A DNA stretch of 58,631 bases. Source: an uncultured Trueperaceae bacterium (lineage in GTDB: Bacteria; Deinococcota; Deinococci; Deinococcales; Trueperaceae). Location of the stretch: the NCBI GenBank assembly GCA_913057685.1, contig CAJXOA010000012.1, forward strand, positions 1-58,631, read 5' to 3'. Position numbers and translations under genes: made by a program. Of the stretch, positions 36,440 through 44,999 are shown in pieces (the first letter of the stretch is position 1; each line of letters starts with the position of its first letter). The notes beneath the pieces were generated by a model that was not told the origin of the DNA, did no database searches, and saw only the letters and a list, made by a program, of their open reading frames with translations.

Positions 36440-37437
36440 AGCACGCGTCCCCCCACCGTTCCCTCCCCCTCGCGCGCGCGGCCCTGGCTGCGTTCGCCCT
36501 CGCCGCGGCGTCCGCCGTCGGCGGGATCGCCGCCGCGCAGGGGGGGTCCCCGACCGACGCCGACCTCGAGCGGCGCGTCATCACGATCGACGGCTCGGGC
36601 GGCACGCAGAGCGGGAACCTGCGCTACGGCCCGCTGCGCTACGAGCACCCCGACCCGTTCGGCGTGACCGCGACGGTGTCGACCCTGACGATCCTCGGGC
36701 CGACCGCGATCCTGGCCGGCCCGGAGGACGAGGAGGTGCTGCTGTCGCGCGCGAAGGGGCGGCGCACCGCGACGTTCGGCGGGGGCGTGCGGGTGCTGCG
36801 CGACCGGCTGGAGGCGGACGGGCCCGGGCTCGTGTACGAGGAGGCGACCGGCTTGGGCGTGCTGGACGGCGGGAGCACCGTCACGATCGCGCCGGAGCGC
36901 GAGGGGGACGACGTCACGACCATCACCGCCGACGCCGTCGAGTTCGACGTCGATACCGACCGCAGCGTCAACCGCGGGAACGTCGAGCTCGTCACCGGCG
37001 AGCAACGCGCGGAGAGCGACGAGTTGCGCTACGACGAATCGACCGACCTCGCCGGCCTGGTGTGCATCGAGGCGCAGTGCACGATCACCCGCGCGCAGGA
37101 GGACGGCGAACTCGTCATCACCGCCGACGACATTCGCGTCCTGACGCAGGACGAACGCCTGTGGGCGCGGGGGAACGTCCGGGTCGTCGACGGCGACCTC
37201 GTCACGACCGGGGACGAGGTCGTCTACGACGACACCGAGAAGCTGGCGGAGGTGACCGGGTCGCCGGCCGTGTCGGTGAACGAGGCGGACGGCGTGACGC
37301 TGGAGAGCGACCGCATCCTGCAGGACGTCGAGTTCGACTTCGTCGAGGCGATCGACGCGAGCCGGGCCAGCGACGTCGACCTGACCGCGTTCCTGTTCGA
37401 CGAGGAGCGCGACGGGGACGGTTCGCCGGCGCCGTGA
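36436..37437 (+). CDS. LptA/OstA-like periplasmic protein, copy 1
   Basis: 333 residues. A Sec signal peptide (ALAAFALAAASAVGGIAAAQ, cleavage near residue 33). The mature protein has OstA-type repeats: ADAVEFDVDTDRSVNRGNV, SDELRYDESTDLAGL, and ADDIRVLTQDERLWARGNV with VVTTGDEVVYDD-like continuation. Such repeats build the beta-jellyroll that bridges periplasmic lipid transport. It is longer than E. coli LptA (185). The start ATG overlaps the LptC-like stop; the stop overlaps the next GTG. Acts presumably between inner and outer membrane. Confidence 0.7.
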   Translation: MKHASPHRSLPLARAALAAFALAAASAVGGIAAAQGGSPTDADLERRVITIDGSGGTQSGNLRYGPLRYEHPDPFGVTATVSTLTILGPTAILAGPEDEEVLLSRAKGRRTATFGGGVRVLRDRLEADGPGLVYEEATGLGVLDGGSTVTIAPEREGDDVTTITADAVEFDVDTDRSVNRGNVELVTGEQRAESDELRYDESTDLAGLVCIEAQCTITRAQEDGELVITADDIRVLTQDERLWARGNVRVVDGDLVTTGDEVVYDDTEKLAEVTGSPAVSVNEADGVTLESDRILQDVEFDFVEAIDASRASDVDLTAFLFDEERDGDGSPAP

Positions 37438-38279
37438 ACGCGGCGCCGCCCCGCGCCGCGGGGCGGCGCGCGACGGTGGCCGCCGTGCTGGCGTTCGTCG
37501 CGATGATGGCGGGGGCGGCGGCGGCGCAGACGGCGACGCGGCTGCAGTTGGAGCGCAGCGACGCCGACATCGAGTTGGTGAACGCCGGGCGCGCCGACGA
37601 GGGCGCCCGGTCGATCCTGCGGCTGCCCGGGTGCGAACCGACGCCGGACGACCGCGCGACGTTCTTCTACGCGCCGGGGGGCGGCGTCACCGCCCGCATC
37701 GTCCAGGAGGAGGGGGAACCGGCGGTCGTCGCCGCGCCGCTGATGATCGTCCGGCAACCGCCGGCCGTCGAGGGGGCGGACGGCCCGTCGGACGCCGAGA
37801 CGCTGGAGGCGATCGACGCGACGACCGGGTTCGGGCGTCCGCCCTGCCCCGAGGGGCTCGAGCGGGCCGAGGCGCCGGAGGTGGAGCTGGTGCAGGGCCG
37901 CACCCGGGTGGTGGGGCGCGACTTCTTCCTCGACCGCGGCGCGGACGTCGCCACGATGGCCGGCCCGGTGCGGCTGGTGCGCACGCCCGCCAGCGGGGGG
38001 GACGTCGTGCGCGCCGACGCCGAGGCGCTGCGCTACGACCTCGACGGGGGCCGTTCGACGTTGACGGGGGGCGTGCGGGTCGAGGCGGGCGACCGCATCA
38101 GCGAGGCGGACACCCTGGCGCTGGACGAGGGCGCGGGGGTGGCGATCCTGAGCGGCGATCCGGCGGTGAGTCGCGCCGGCGACGACGAGGTGCGGGGGCG
38201 CAGGCTGCGCTACGACCTGGAGACGAACGACGTCGTGATCGAGGGGAACGTCGAGGGGACGTTCGAGCTGGGCGAGTAG
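37434..38279 (+). CDS. LptA/OstA-like periplasmic protein, copy 2
   Basis: 281 residues. Signal peptide VAAVLAFVAMMAGAAAAQ (cleavage near residue 32). The C-terminal half (about 180-281) shows OstA repeats: RADAEALRYDLDGGRSTLTG, ISEADTLALDEGAGVAILSG and VRGRRLRYDLETNDVVIEGN. The N-terminal half has two cysteines (LPGCEP and RPPCPEG) that might form a disulfide. Last gene of the greA operon; it ends 4 bases before the convergent Hsp20 gene. It may be a second bridge component or a specialised partner of copy 1. Confidence 0.65.
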   Translation: MNAAPPRAAGRRATVAAVLAFVAMMAGAAAAQTATRLQLERSDADIELVNAGRADEGARSILRLPGCEPTPDDRATFFYAPGGGVTARIVQEEGEPAVVAAPLMIVRQPPAVEGADGPSDAETLEAIDATTGFGRPPCPEGLERAEAPEVELVQGRTRVVGRDFFLDRGADVATMAGPVRLVRTPASGGDVVRADAEALRYDLDGGRSTLTGGVRVEAGDRISEADTLALDEGAGVAILSGDPAVSRAGDDEVRGRRLRYDLETNDVVIEGNVEGTFELGE

Positions 38280-38283
38280 GGCG

Positions 38284-38700
38284 TCAGCCGGCGTCGGGCG
38301 GGTCGGCCTCCGCCGCGCGATCGACCTTGGGGAGGTGCAGCACCAGCACCCCGCCGGCCAGGCGCGCCTGCGTCGCTTCGGGATCGACGTCGCCGGGCAG
38401 CGTGACGGTGCGCTGGAACGGGCCGCGCGGTCGTTCGCCGAACACCAACGCTCCGTCCGCCTCGCGTTCGCGGACGCCGGCCACGATGACCTCCGCGCCC
38501 TGCACGGCGATCTCGAGGTTCTCCTGGGTGACGCCGGGCACGTCGACGAGCAGGTGGTAGGCGTCACCCGCGTCGCGCAACTCCGCGCGCGGCAGGACGG
38601 CGTCGTCGCCCTCGCGGTGTTCGACGAGGCGCTGGATCGAGTCGCGGACGGCGAGCAACTCCTGGAGGTCGCTGGCGGTGCCGTACGTGTCGAGCTCCAT
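38284..38700 (-). CDS. small heat shock protein, Hsp20 family
   Basis: 138 residues. An alpha-crystallin domain spans about residues 40-128: PRAELRDAGDAYHLLVDVPG, VTQENLEIAVQGAEVIVAG, GPFQRTVTLPGDVDPE and the closing ARLAGGVLVLHLPK with the conserved G-V-L. It binds unfolding proteins to keep them from aggregating, without ATP. ATG at 38700 has a TATCGT -10 box 7 bases upstream and no ribosome binding site, so it is probably leaderless. Diverges from miaA with 48 bases between starts. Confidence 0.92.
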   Translation of the reverse strand: MELDTYGTASDLQELLAVRDSIQRLVEHREGDDAVLPRAELRDAGDAYHLLVDVPGVTQENLEIAVQGAEVIVAGVREREADGALVFGERPRGPFQRTVTLPGDVDPEATQARLAGGVLVLHLPKVDRAAEADPPDAG

Positions 38701-38707
38701 GCACCCA

Positions 38708-38713
38708 ACGATA
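38708..38713 (-). promoter_or_regulatory. -10 box of the Hsp20 gene, leaderless
   Basis: TATCGT, preceded by TGC as an extended -10, with a 7-base spacer to the ATG. Confidence 0.5.
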
Positions 38714-38736
38714 GCACCGGGGGGCACGGCGGCTGC

Positions 38737-38742
38737 TACCGT
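38737..38742 (+). promoter_or_regulatory. -10 box of miaA, leaderless
   Basis: TACCGT, preceded by TGC, with a 6-base spacer to the GTG at 38749 and no ribosome binding site. It faces the Hsp20 promoter across 23 bases. Confidence 0.5.
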
Positions 38743-38748
38743 CGTACG

Positions 38749-39657
38749 GTGAGCGCGCGCCGCCCGACCGCCTACCTGCTGGGCGCCCCGACCGCGTCGG
38801 GGAAGAGCGCCGTCGCGCTCCGCCTCGCCGAACGCCACGGCCTGGAGATCGTCGTCGCCGACGCCATGCAGGTGTACCGCGGGCTCGACGTCGGGACGGC
38901 GAAGCCCACGCCCGACGACCGGGCGCGCGTCCCCCACCACGGGCTGGACCGGGTGCCGCCCGACGCGCCGTACGACGTCGCGGCGTGGGTCGAGCACGCC
39001 GAAACCGCGGTGCTCGACGCCGCGGAGCGCGGCGTCGCGAGCCTCGTGGTCGGCGGGACGGGGTTCTACCTGCACGCCCTCGCCGAGGGCCTCCCGACCA
39101 CGCCCCCCACCGATGCAGGCGCGCAGGCGCCGTGGTGGGAGCGACTGGAGGCGGAGGGCGTCGACGCGCTCGTGGAGGTCTTGCGCGCCGTCGCGCCGGA
39201 GGACGCCGCGCGGGCGCAACGCAACCCGCGGCGGGTCGTGCGGGCGCTCGAGGTGTGGTCGCGGACCGGCCGGCCGCCGTCGGCGTTCCCGCGGCGCACG
39301 CCGCGCGTGGCGGTCGACCGCACCTGGTTGCGGCCCAGCATGGCGGCGCTGGAGCCGCGCATCGAGGCGCGGGCGCGGGCGATGCTCGCGGCGGGGTGGC
39401 CGGCGGAGGCGGCGGCGTTGAGCGACGCGGCGCTCGCGACGGCGTCGCAGGCGATCGGCTACCGCGAGGCGGCGGCGTTGGCGCGCGGGGAGCGAGGCGA
39501 AGCGGAGGTGCTGGAGGCGATCGTGCGGGCGACCCGCCGGTACGCGCGGCGGCAACGCACCTGGTTCGCGAAGCACGCGGCGGAGCGCAGGTTCGCGGCG
39601 CTCGCCGCCGACGTCGAAGACGAGCTCGACGCCTGGGTGGGGGCGGCGGCGCCCTGA
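38749..39657 (+). CDS. miaA: tRNA dimethylallyltransferase
   Basis: 302 residues. It adds a dimethylallyl group to A37 of tRNAs that read UNN codons. Seen: P-loop LGAPTASGKSAVALRLAE, the DMAPP/active-site segment ADAMQVYRGLDVGTAKPT (the usual Ser before Met is Ala), HHGLDRVPPDAPYDV, GGTGFYLHALAEGL, QRNPRRVVRALE, QAIGYREA and RYARRQRTWF. GTG start is supported by the -10 box 6 bases upstream. Converges on dnaJ with a 22-base gap. Confidence 0.95.
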   Translation: MSARRPTAYLLGAPTASGKSAVALRLAERHGLEIVVADAMQVYRGLDVGTAKPTPDDRARVPHHGLDRVPPDAPYDVAAWVEHAETAVLDAAERGVASLVVGGTGFYLHALAEGLPTTPPTDAGAQAPWWERLEAEGVDALVEVLRAVAPEDAARAQRNPRRVVRALEVWSRTGRPPSAFPRRTPRVAVDRTWLRPSMAALEPRIEARARAMLAAGWPAEAAALSDAALATASQAIGYREAAALARGERGEAEVLEAIVRATRRYARRQRTWFAKHAAERRFAALAADVEDELDAWVGAAAP

Positions 39658-39679
39658 CGGGCGGCGGACGGGGTCGGGC

Positions 39680-40822
39680 TCAGTCGCTCGCGTCGCCGTC
39701 GCGCGAGCGGCGGCCGGCGAACACGCCCTTGAGGCGGTCGAGGAGCGAGTGCGTCTCGCGGACCTCCTCGCCGACCTCGTCGGCGTACGCCTCGAGGTGC
39801 TCGCGCGCGGCGGGGGTGAGGTGCTGCGGGATGACGACCTGGACGGTGACGATCTCGTCGCCGAACCCGCCGCGCCGGAGGCGCGGCATGCCCTTGCCGC
39901 GGAGCCGGACCTCGGTGCCGGGTTGCGTGCCGGCGGGGATCTCGAGGGTGTCGACGCCGTCGAGGGTGGGGACCTCGACCGTCACGCCGAGCGCCGCCTG
40001 GGCGGGGCCGACCTGCAGGGCGTAGCGGAGGTCGTCGCCGTCGCGGGTGAAGTGCTCGTGGGGGGCGAGCTCGATGTAGACGTACAGGTCGCCGTCCGGC
40101 CCGCCGTCGACGCCGGCGCTGCCCTCGCCGGGGATGCGGAGGCGGTAGCCGCCGTCGATGCCGACGGGCAGCGTCACCTGGACGGTGTCGCGCGAGAGGG
40201 TGCGGCCCCGCCCCGAACAGGCGCTGCAGGGGTGGGTGACGACCTGGCCCTCGCCCTGGCAGCGGGGGCAGGCCTGCGTCGTCATCATGGTGCCGAGCAG
40301 CGACTGCACTTGGCTGCGGACCTGCCCGGCCCCGCCGCAGGTGGGGCAGGTCTCCTTGCCGTCCGTGCCGGGCTCGACGCGCTCGCCGTGACAGACCTCG
40401 CAGGCGGCCATGCGTTCGAGGTCGACGTCGACCGTGGCGCCGTCGCGGGCCTGTTCGAGGGTCACCTCGAGGCGCGCTTCGAGGTCCTCGCCCGGCCGGC
40501 CGCGTTGCGGGCGTCCGCCGCCGGCGAACCCCCCGCCGAACACCGAGTTGAAGATGTCGAAGATGTCGCCGCCGCCGCCGGCCCCCCCGAACGGCATGCC
40601 GCCGGGTTCGGCGGTGCCGAAGCGGTCGTAGTTCGCGCGTTTCTCTGCGTCGGAGAGGACGGCGTACGCCTCGTTCAGGCTCTTGAACGTCTCCTCCGCG
40701 TCGGGGTCGCCGGGGTTGCGGTCGGGGTGGTACTTCAGCGCGAGCTTGCGGTAGGCCGCCTTGATGGCCTTGGTGTCCGCGTCGCGGGCCACGCCGAGGA
40801 GTTCGTAGTAGTCGGTCGGCAT
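39680..40822 (-). CDS. dnaJ: chaperone DnaJ
   Basis: 380 residues with all type I DnaJ parts: J domain with HPD ([10 protein letters not shown]), Gly/Phe-rich linker (about 75-110), four zinc-finger CxxCxG-type repeats (CEVCHG, CPTCGG, CPRCQG, CSACSG at about 140-210) and two C-terminal client-binding domains. It hands clients to DnaK and stimulates its ATPase. No dnaK or grpE lies beside it. A TATGCT -10 box lies 9 bases before the ATG, leaving at most a few untranslated bases. Confidence 0.95.
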   Translation of the reverse strand: MPTDYYELLGVARDADTKAIKAAYRKLALKYHPDRNPGDPDAEETFKSLNEAYAVLSDAEKRANYDRFGTAEPGGMPFGGAGGGGDIFDIFNSVFGGGFAGGGRPQRGRPGEDLEARLEVTLEQARDGATVDVDLERMAACEVCHGERVEPGTDGKETCPTCGGAGQVRSQVQSLLGTMMTTQACPRCQGEGQVVTHPCSACSGRGRTLSRDTVQVTLPVGIDGGYRLRIPGEGSAGVDGGPDGDLYVYIELAPHEHFTRDGDDLRYALQVGPAQAALGVTVEVPTLDGVDTLEIPAGTQPGTEVRLRGKGMPRLRRGGFGDEIVTVQVVIPQHLTPAAREHLEAYADEVGEEVRETHSLLDRLKGVFAGRRSRDGDASD

Positions 40823-40968
40823 CGGCCGGCGAGCATACCCGTTCCCCCCGGCGGCCCGTGTCGGGTCGGCCGACGCGGGGCGGCCTCGCGGACGGCGGTC
40901 CCGCGCGGCGTGGTGGGGCATACTGGCGGTATGGAGGACGAGCCCCCGGATCGGGCGGCGCACGCCGC

Positions 40969-42339
40969 GTGACGTTCGCGTTGGCCATCATCGCCGCGTT
41001 GATCGTTGCGAACGGGGTGCTCGCGATGAGCGAGATGGCGTTGGCGGCGTCGCGGCGGAGCCGCCTGGCCCAGCGCGCCGACGAGGGGGATGCGGGGGCG
41101 CGCGTCGCGCTGGCGTTGTTCGACGAACCGAACCGCTTCCTCTCCACGGTGCAGATCGGCATCAGTTTGGTCGGCGTGCTGTCCGGTGCGTTCGGGGGGC
41201 GGGCGTTGGCGGCGCCGTTGGCGCGGGCGATCGAGGGGTGGGGGGTCGCCGCGACGGTGGCGGACCCGCTGGCGTTCGCGCTGGTGGTGGGGGGGATCAC
41301 GTTCGCGTCGTTGGTCGTCGGCGAGCTCGTTCCCAAGCGGGTGGCGTTGGCGGCGCCCGAGGGGGTCTCGCGGGTCGTCGCGCGGCCGATGCGGACGCTG
41401 TCGCGCCTCGCGGCGCCGGTGGTGGCGTTGTTGTCGTGGACGACGAACGCGGTGCTGGCGCCGTTCGGGGTGGGGGAGCGCCGGGGGGGCGAGCCGTCGG
41501 AGGAGGAGATCAGCGGGATGCTGCAGCAGAGCCACCGCGTGGGGCACATCGGGGGGGCCGAGGTCGAGATGATCGAGAACGTCTTCGACATGGGCGACCG
41601 GCGCGTTCGGTCGTTGCTGACGCCGCGCCGCGACGTCAACTGGATCGATGCCGACGCGCCGTGGGAGGACGTGCGCGACGCCCTGCTCGAGGCCAGCCAC
41701 GCCCGCCTTCCGGTGGCGCGGGGGGAGTTGGATGCGTTGATCGGGGTGGTGAAGGTCCACCAGATCCTCGACCGCCTGTTGGTGGGGGAGGCGGTCGACG
41801 TCGCGGCGTTGGCGGAGCCGGCGTTGGAGGTGCCCGAGAGCCTGGATGCGCTGTCGTTGCTCGAGCGCTTCCGCGAGGAGGGCACGCGCTTCGCGGTGGT
41901 GCTGGACGAGTACGGCGGGGTGGAGGGGATCGTGACGGCGGGGGACGTGTTGACGGCGTTGCTCGGGGAGTTGGCGGGGGGGACGAGCGAGGACGCGCCG
42001 GACGTCACGCGTTTGGGGGAGGACGCCTACGAGCTGGACGGAACGCTGTACGTCGAGGAGCTCAAGGACCTGTTGGCGATTCCGGCGTTGCCGCGCGAGG
42101 AGGACCGCGACTACCGGACGCTCGGGGGGTTGGTCACGACCTTGGCCGGCCGGGTGGCGGCGGTGGGGGACGTCGTGACCGCGTCGGGGTGGCGGTTCGA
42201 GGTGGTGGCGGTGGACGGCCCGCGGGTCGACCGGGTGCACGTCCGGCGGGCGGACCCCGAGCCCGACGCGGCGACGGGCGATACGGCGGGCGATGCGGCG
42301 GACCCGGACGGCCCGGCGGGGGAGGCGGACGGGGGTTAG
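40969..42339 (+). CDS. HlyC/CorC-type membrane protein with DUF21, CBS pair and C-terminal domain
   Basis: 456 residues. DUF21/CNNM transmembrane domain (about 1-165, with [17 protein letters not shown] and [18 protein letters not shown] signatures), a CBS pair (about 200-320, including [19 protein letters not shown] and [20 protein letters not shown]) and the CorC/HlyC transporter-associated domain (to about 425), then a disordered acidic tail. The family is linked to magnesium or cobalt efflux; older haemolysin labels are doubtful. The GTG at 40969 has only a weak site. An ATG at 40931 just after a CATACT word could start a 13-codon leader whose TGA overlaps this GTG. Confidence 0.9.
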   Translation: MTFALAIIAALIVANGVLAMSEMALAASRRSRLAQRADEGDAGARVALALFDEPNRFLSTVQIGISLVGVLSGAFGGRALAAPLARAIEGWGVAATVADPLAFALVVGGITFASLVVGELVPKRVALAAPEGVSRVVARPMRTLSRLAAPVVALLSWTTNAVLAPFGVGERRGGEPSEEEISGMLQQSHRVGHIGGAEVEMIENVFDMGDRRVRSLLTPRRDVNWIDADAPWEDVRDALLEASHARLPVARGELDALIGVVKVHQILDRLLVGEAVDVAALAEPALEVPESLDALSLLERFREEGTRFAVVLDEYGGVEGIVTAGDVLTALLGELAGGTSEDAPDVTRLGEDAYELDGTLYVEELKDLLAIPALPREEDRDYRTLGGLVTTLAGRVAAVGDVVTASGWRFEVVAVDGPRVDRVHVRRADPEPDAATGDTAGDAADPDGPAGEADGG

Positions 42340-43181
42340 GCGGCCGCGCCGTCGCGACGGCGCAGCAGGTAGCGGCCGTGCACGAACCGCTCGGCGCGGT
42401 AGCCGCGGGCGAGGTACGCCTCGAACGTCGCGCGGGTGGCCTGCCGCCAGGCGGCGGCGACCTCGGGGCGTTCGTGCAGGTCGCGCGCGAAGGCGAGGGG
42501 GGCGGCGACGGCGACGACGTCGGCGTCGAGGGCGAGGCGTGGCGCGGTGGGGGCGTCGTCGCCGTCGCGGCCGAGCGCCTCGGCGGCGTCGGCTTCGGCG
42601 GCCTCGGGATCGGCGGGGGCGGCGCCGCCGGCGCGGGCGAGGACGCGTTCGGCGCCGAGGTCCCAGCGCGCCAGGAGGCGGTCGCTGGCGAGGGAGCCGG
42701 CGAGGACCCCACCGATGCGGCCGTAGAAGTCGCGTTCGTACGCGACGCCGACCGCGCCGAGCGCTTCGAGGTTGAGGCGGGCGGCGTGGGCGTGGAGGGG
42801 ATCGAAGGTCCAGCGGATCCAGGGGAGGTCGCGCTCGAGCGCCCAGCGGCGTTGGTACCACTTCAGGGCGCGGCCGAGGCCGGCGCGGCGGACCTCGGGG
42901 AGGACGCCCATGAGGTGGCTGTGCAGGCCGAGGGGGTCGGTGGGGGTGGGGCGCGCCAGGAAGCCGGCGAGGAAGCCGACGAGGCGGCCCTGGTGGAAGG
43001 CGCCGGCGACGAAGCCGCCGGCGTGTTGGGTGGCGCGGAGGTGGGAGGCGGGGACGAGTTCGCGGTCGTCGACCTGCCAGACGACCTTCATGACCGCCTC
43101 GCAGGCGTGGAACTCCTCGATCGCGTCGAGGGAGCGCACCTCGTACGGGCCGGGGCCGGTCGTCGCGTCGGGAGGGGCCAT
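42336..43181 (-). CDS. GNAT-family acetyltransferase, COG3375 type
   Basis: 281 residues. Seen: VVWQVDDRELVPASHLRATQ, GGFVAGAFHQGRLVGFLAGF, HSHLMGVLPEVRRAGLGRAL (acetyl-CoA loop), KWYQRRWALERDLPWIRWTF, then DPLHAHAARLNLEALGAVG and YGRIGGVLAGSLASDRLLARW. These are the signatures of COG3375, whose substrate is unknown. The ATG at 43181 is chosen because a TAGCGT -10 box lies 5 bases upstream; the frame extends to 43223 with no better start. Its stop TAA overlaps the stop of the convergent CorC-type gene within TTAG. Confidence 0.85.
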   Translation of the reverse strand: MAPPDATTGPGPYEVRSLDAIEEFHACEAVMKVVWQVDDRELVPASHLRATQHAGGFVAGAFHQGRLVGFLAGFLARPTPTDPLGLHSHLMGVLPEVRRAGLGRALKWYQRRWALERDLPWIRWTFDPLHAHAARLNLEALGAVGVAYERDFYGRIGGVLAGSLASDRLLARWDLGAERVLARAGGAAPADPEAAEADAAEALGRDGDDAPTAPRLALDADVVAVAAPLAFARDLHERPEVAAAWRQATRATFEAYLARGYRAERFVHGRYLLRRRDGAAA

Positions 43182-43186
43182 GGCGA

Positions 43187-43192
43187 ACGCTA
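43187..43192 (-). promoter_or_regulatory. -10 box of the acetyltransferase gene, leaderless
   Basis: TAGCGT preceded by TGG, 5 bases before the ATG; no ribosome binding site is visible. Confidence 0.45.
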
Positions 43193-43315
43193 CCAGGTGG
43201 CCCCCCACCGTGAGGCTGAACAAGGTTTGTACAACCTTCGTCTCGGTACGGTTCTATTCACGGCGCAGAGGCGCCGCCCGTCCCGACCCTGGATCCCAGG
43301 AGAGAAGGAGCCCGC

Positions 43316-43837
43316 ATGAAGCACCTGCTGACCACCACCCTGATTGCCGCCCTCGCCGCCTTCGGAGCCGCGTTCGCCGACGGCCACGGCGACATGCCCG
43401 GCACCGTCGTCGACGTCGCCCTCGAGAACGAAGGGTTCGAGACCCTCGTCGCCGCCGTCACCGAAGCGGAGCTCGTCGAGACGCTGTCCGGCGAAGGCCC
43501 GTTCACGGTCTTCGCGCCGACCGACGACGCGTTCGCCGCCGCCCTGGAGGCGCTCGACCTGACCGCCGAGGAGCTCCTCGCGAGCGACGACCTCGGTGCG
43601 ATCCTGACCTACCACGTCGTGCCCGGCAAACTGATGGCGGAGGACGTCCTGGCCGCCGTCGAGGGCGGCTACGGCAGCGCCGCGGTCGAGACCGTGAACG
43701 GCGCGGAGATCGAGGTCACCGTCGAGGACGGCATGGTCATGCTGAACGGCGCCGCGACCGTCGCGGTCACCGACCTCGAAGCGGGCAACGGCGTCGTGCA
43801 CGTCATCGACGCGGTCATCCTCCCGCCGAGCGAGTAA
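43316..43837 (+). CDS. secreted fasciclin (FAS1)-domain protein
   Basis: 173 residues. Signal peptide LLTTTLIAALAAFGAAFA (cleavage near residue 21), then one FAS1 domain: GFETLVAAVTEAELVETLSG, the H1 motif GPFTVFAPTDDAFAA, LTYHVVPGKLMAED, and the closing NGVVHVIDAVILPP. FAS1 domains mediate adhesion or matrix binding. The ATG follows GAAGGAG. Upstream (43219-43238) is a near-palindrome around TTTGTACAACC that may be a control site. A strong hairpin follows the gene, so it is probably monocistronic. Confidence 0.93.
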   Translation: MKHLLTTTLIAALAAFGAAFADGHGDMPGTVVDVALENEGFETLVAAVTEAELVETLSGEGPFTVFAPTDDAFAAALEALDLTAEELLASDDLGAILTYHVVPGKLMAEDVLAAVEGGYGSAAVETVNGAEIEVTVEDGMVMLNGAATVAVTDLEAGNGVVHVIDAVILPPSE

Positions 43838-43873
43838 CCCCGTCCCCCGCGCCGTTCGGCGCGCCGGAACGAT

Positions 43874-43903
43874 GCGACGCCCCGTCCGAGGACGGGGCGT
43901 CGC
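43874..43903 (+). terminator. hairpin terminator after the fasciclin gene
   Basis: A perfect 13-base-pair stem with a CGAG tetraloop lies 36 bases after the stop and before the convergent SMR gene. GC-rich and without a T-run, as seems usual in this genome; it could serve both genes. Confidence 0.65.
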
Positions 43904-43933
43904 GCCGTTGGGCCCCGCGGGGGGCGGGCGGGG

Positions 43934-44278
43934 TCAGTGGGTCGCCGCGCCGGAGAGGAGGTTGATCACCAGCACCCCGGCGAGGATCAGCGCGATGCCG
44001 ACGATCGCCGGCGCGTCGAGGGTCTGGCGGAAGACGAGGACGCCAGTGAGCGTCACCAGCACGATGCCGAGGCCGGCCCAGATCGCGTAGGCGATCCCGA
44101 GCGGGACCGCGCGCAGGGCGAGGGAGAGCAGGTAGAACGCGCCGACGTACCCCGCGACGGTCGCGACCGAGGCGAGGGGGCGGGTGAACTGCTGCGAGGC
44201 TTGCAGCATCGAGGTGGCGAACACCTCGAGGGCGATGGACGTCACGAGCCACAGGTAGGCGAGGGACGGTGGGGCCAT
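43934..44278 (-). CDS. small multidrug resistance (SMR) efflux protein, EmrE type
   Basis: 114 residues, four transmembrane helices. The essential membrane Glu is present (VTSIALEVFATSMLQAS, Glu14 region). GIAYAIWAGLGIVLVTLTGV and DAPAIVGIALILAGVLVINL closely match EmrE, so exchange of protons for quaternary ammonium or other cationic compounds is likely; the guanidinium-exporter branch fits less well. ATG follows AAAGGA. Lies between the fasciclin gene and a Fur-family regulator gene; the 174-base gap holds a hairpin. Confidence 0.92.
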   Translation of the reverse strand: MAPPSLAYLWLVTSIALEVFATSMLQASQQFTRPLASVATVAGYVGAFYLLSLALRAVPLGIAYAIWAGLGIVLVTLTGVLVFRQTLDAPAIVGIALILAGVLVINLLSGAATH

Positions 44279-44390
44279 GGTGCGGGTCCTTTCTCGCGTC
44301 CCCCAGGGACGCCGGGCCGCCTCGGGGCGGTCCGCCGCGCGCAGGCTACCCCCGGCCCTCGGCGGCGGGCCGGGCGGGAGCGACATGCGG

Positions 44391-44416
44391 CGCGCCCCGC
44401 CGGAGGGCGGGGCGCG
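44391..44416 (-). terminator. hairpin downstream of the Fur-family gene
   Basis: An 11-base-pair GC stem with a GGAG-type loop, 37 bases after the Fur-family stop. It probably ends that transcript and separates it from the SMR gene. Confidence 0.55.
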
Positions 44417-44452
44417 GTCGTTCGCGTCGTGCGTTCGGTGCGGGGAGGGCGG

Positions 44453-44923
44453 TCAGTCGCCGCCGTCGTCGGCCGACGCCGGAGCGCGGCCGCGCAGGTG
44501 CACCTTCGGCTCCTCGAGCTCCCAGCCGGTGGCCGCCTCGACGGTGCGCTTGAGGAACGTCCCGAGCGGCACGCCGTCGACGGTGGGGGCGGGGACGTCG
44601 ACGACCTCGCCGGTGTCCTTGTCGATCAGGTGGTAGTGCGGGGAGACGTTGCTGTCGTAGAGCTTCTGGCCCTGCTTGCCCTGGAACTCGCGGACGACGC
44701 CGGCGTCGCTGAGCACGTTCAGGTTCAGGTAGACGGTCGACAGGCTCAACGCCGTGCCGCGTGCCTGCAGCTCCTGGTGGAGGTCCTCGGCGCTGACGTG
44801 GCGGTCCTCCTCGCGGAAGAACGACACGATCGCCGCGCGGGGCCGGCTGTAGCGGAGCCCATGCTGGCGTAGGTGAGTCCGGACGTCGTCCGGGGCCGCG
44901 CCTTCGTCGTGTCCGTGCGCCAT
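44453..44923 (-). CDS. Fur-family metal- or peroxide-responsive regulator
   Basis: 156 residues. Winged-helix DNA-binding domain (about 12-85: LRQHGLRYSRPRAAIVSFF, VSAEDLHQELQARG, LSLSTVYLNLNVLSDAGVV), then the metal-site strand NVSPHYHLIDKDTGEVVDV with the conserved His-x-His. The CxxC zinc pair that usually follows (H.C..CG) is replaced by D-K-D-T, and no other CxxC pair is present, so the structural zinc site is absent. It is therefore a Fur/PerR-like protein of an unusual type. GAGGAGGT precedes the ATG; frames opening earlier lack support. Confidence 0.88.
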   Translation of the reverse strand: MAHGHDEGAAPDDVRTHLRQHGLRYSRPRAAIVSFFREEDRHVSAEDLHQELQARGTALSLSTVYLNLNVLSDAGVVREFQGKQGQKLYDSNVSPHYHLIDKDTGEVVDVPAPTVDGVPLGTFLKRTVEAATGWELEEPKVHLRGRAPASADDGGD

Positions 44924-44999
44924 GGCACCTCCTCGGCTGCAAAAGGTAGCACGCGCCCACGGCCCCCCCACGTATCCGGGGACGCGTGCCGGACGCGGG

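Noticed and set aside
43182-43223. Longer N-terminus for the COG3375 acetyltransferase
   Set aside because: The extension lacks a good start and would cover the likely leaderless promoter; ATG at 43181 fits better.
44279-44345. Guanidine riboswitch upstream of the SMR gene
   Set aside because: Small multidrug genes often follow such riboswitches, but the conserved ykkC core words and the paired ACGR loops were not found, and the protein resembles EmrE more than guanidinium exporters.
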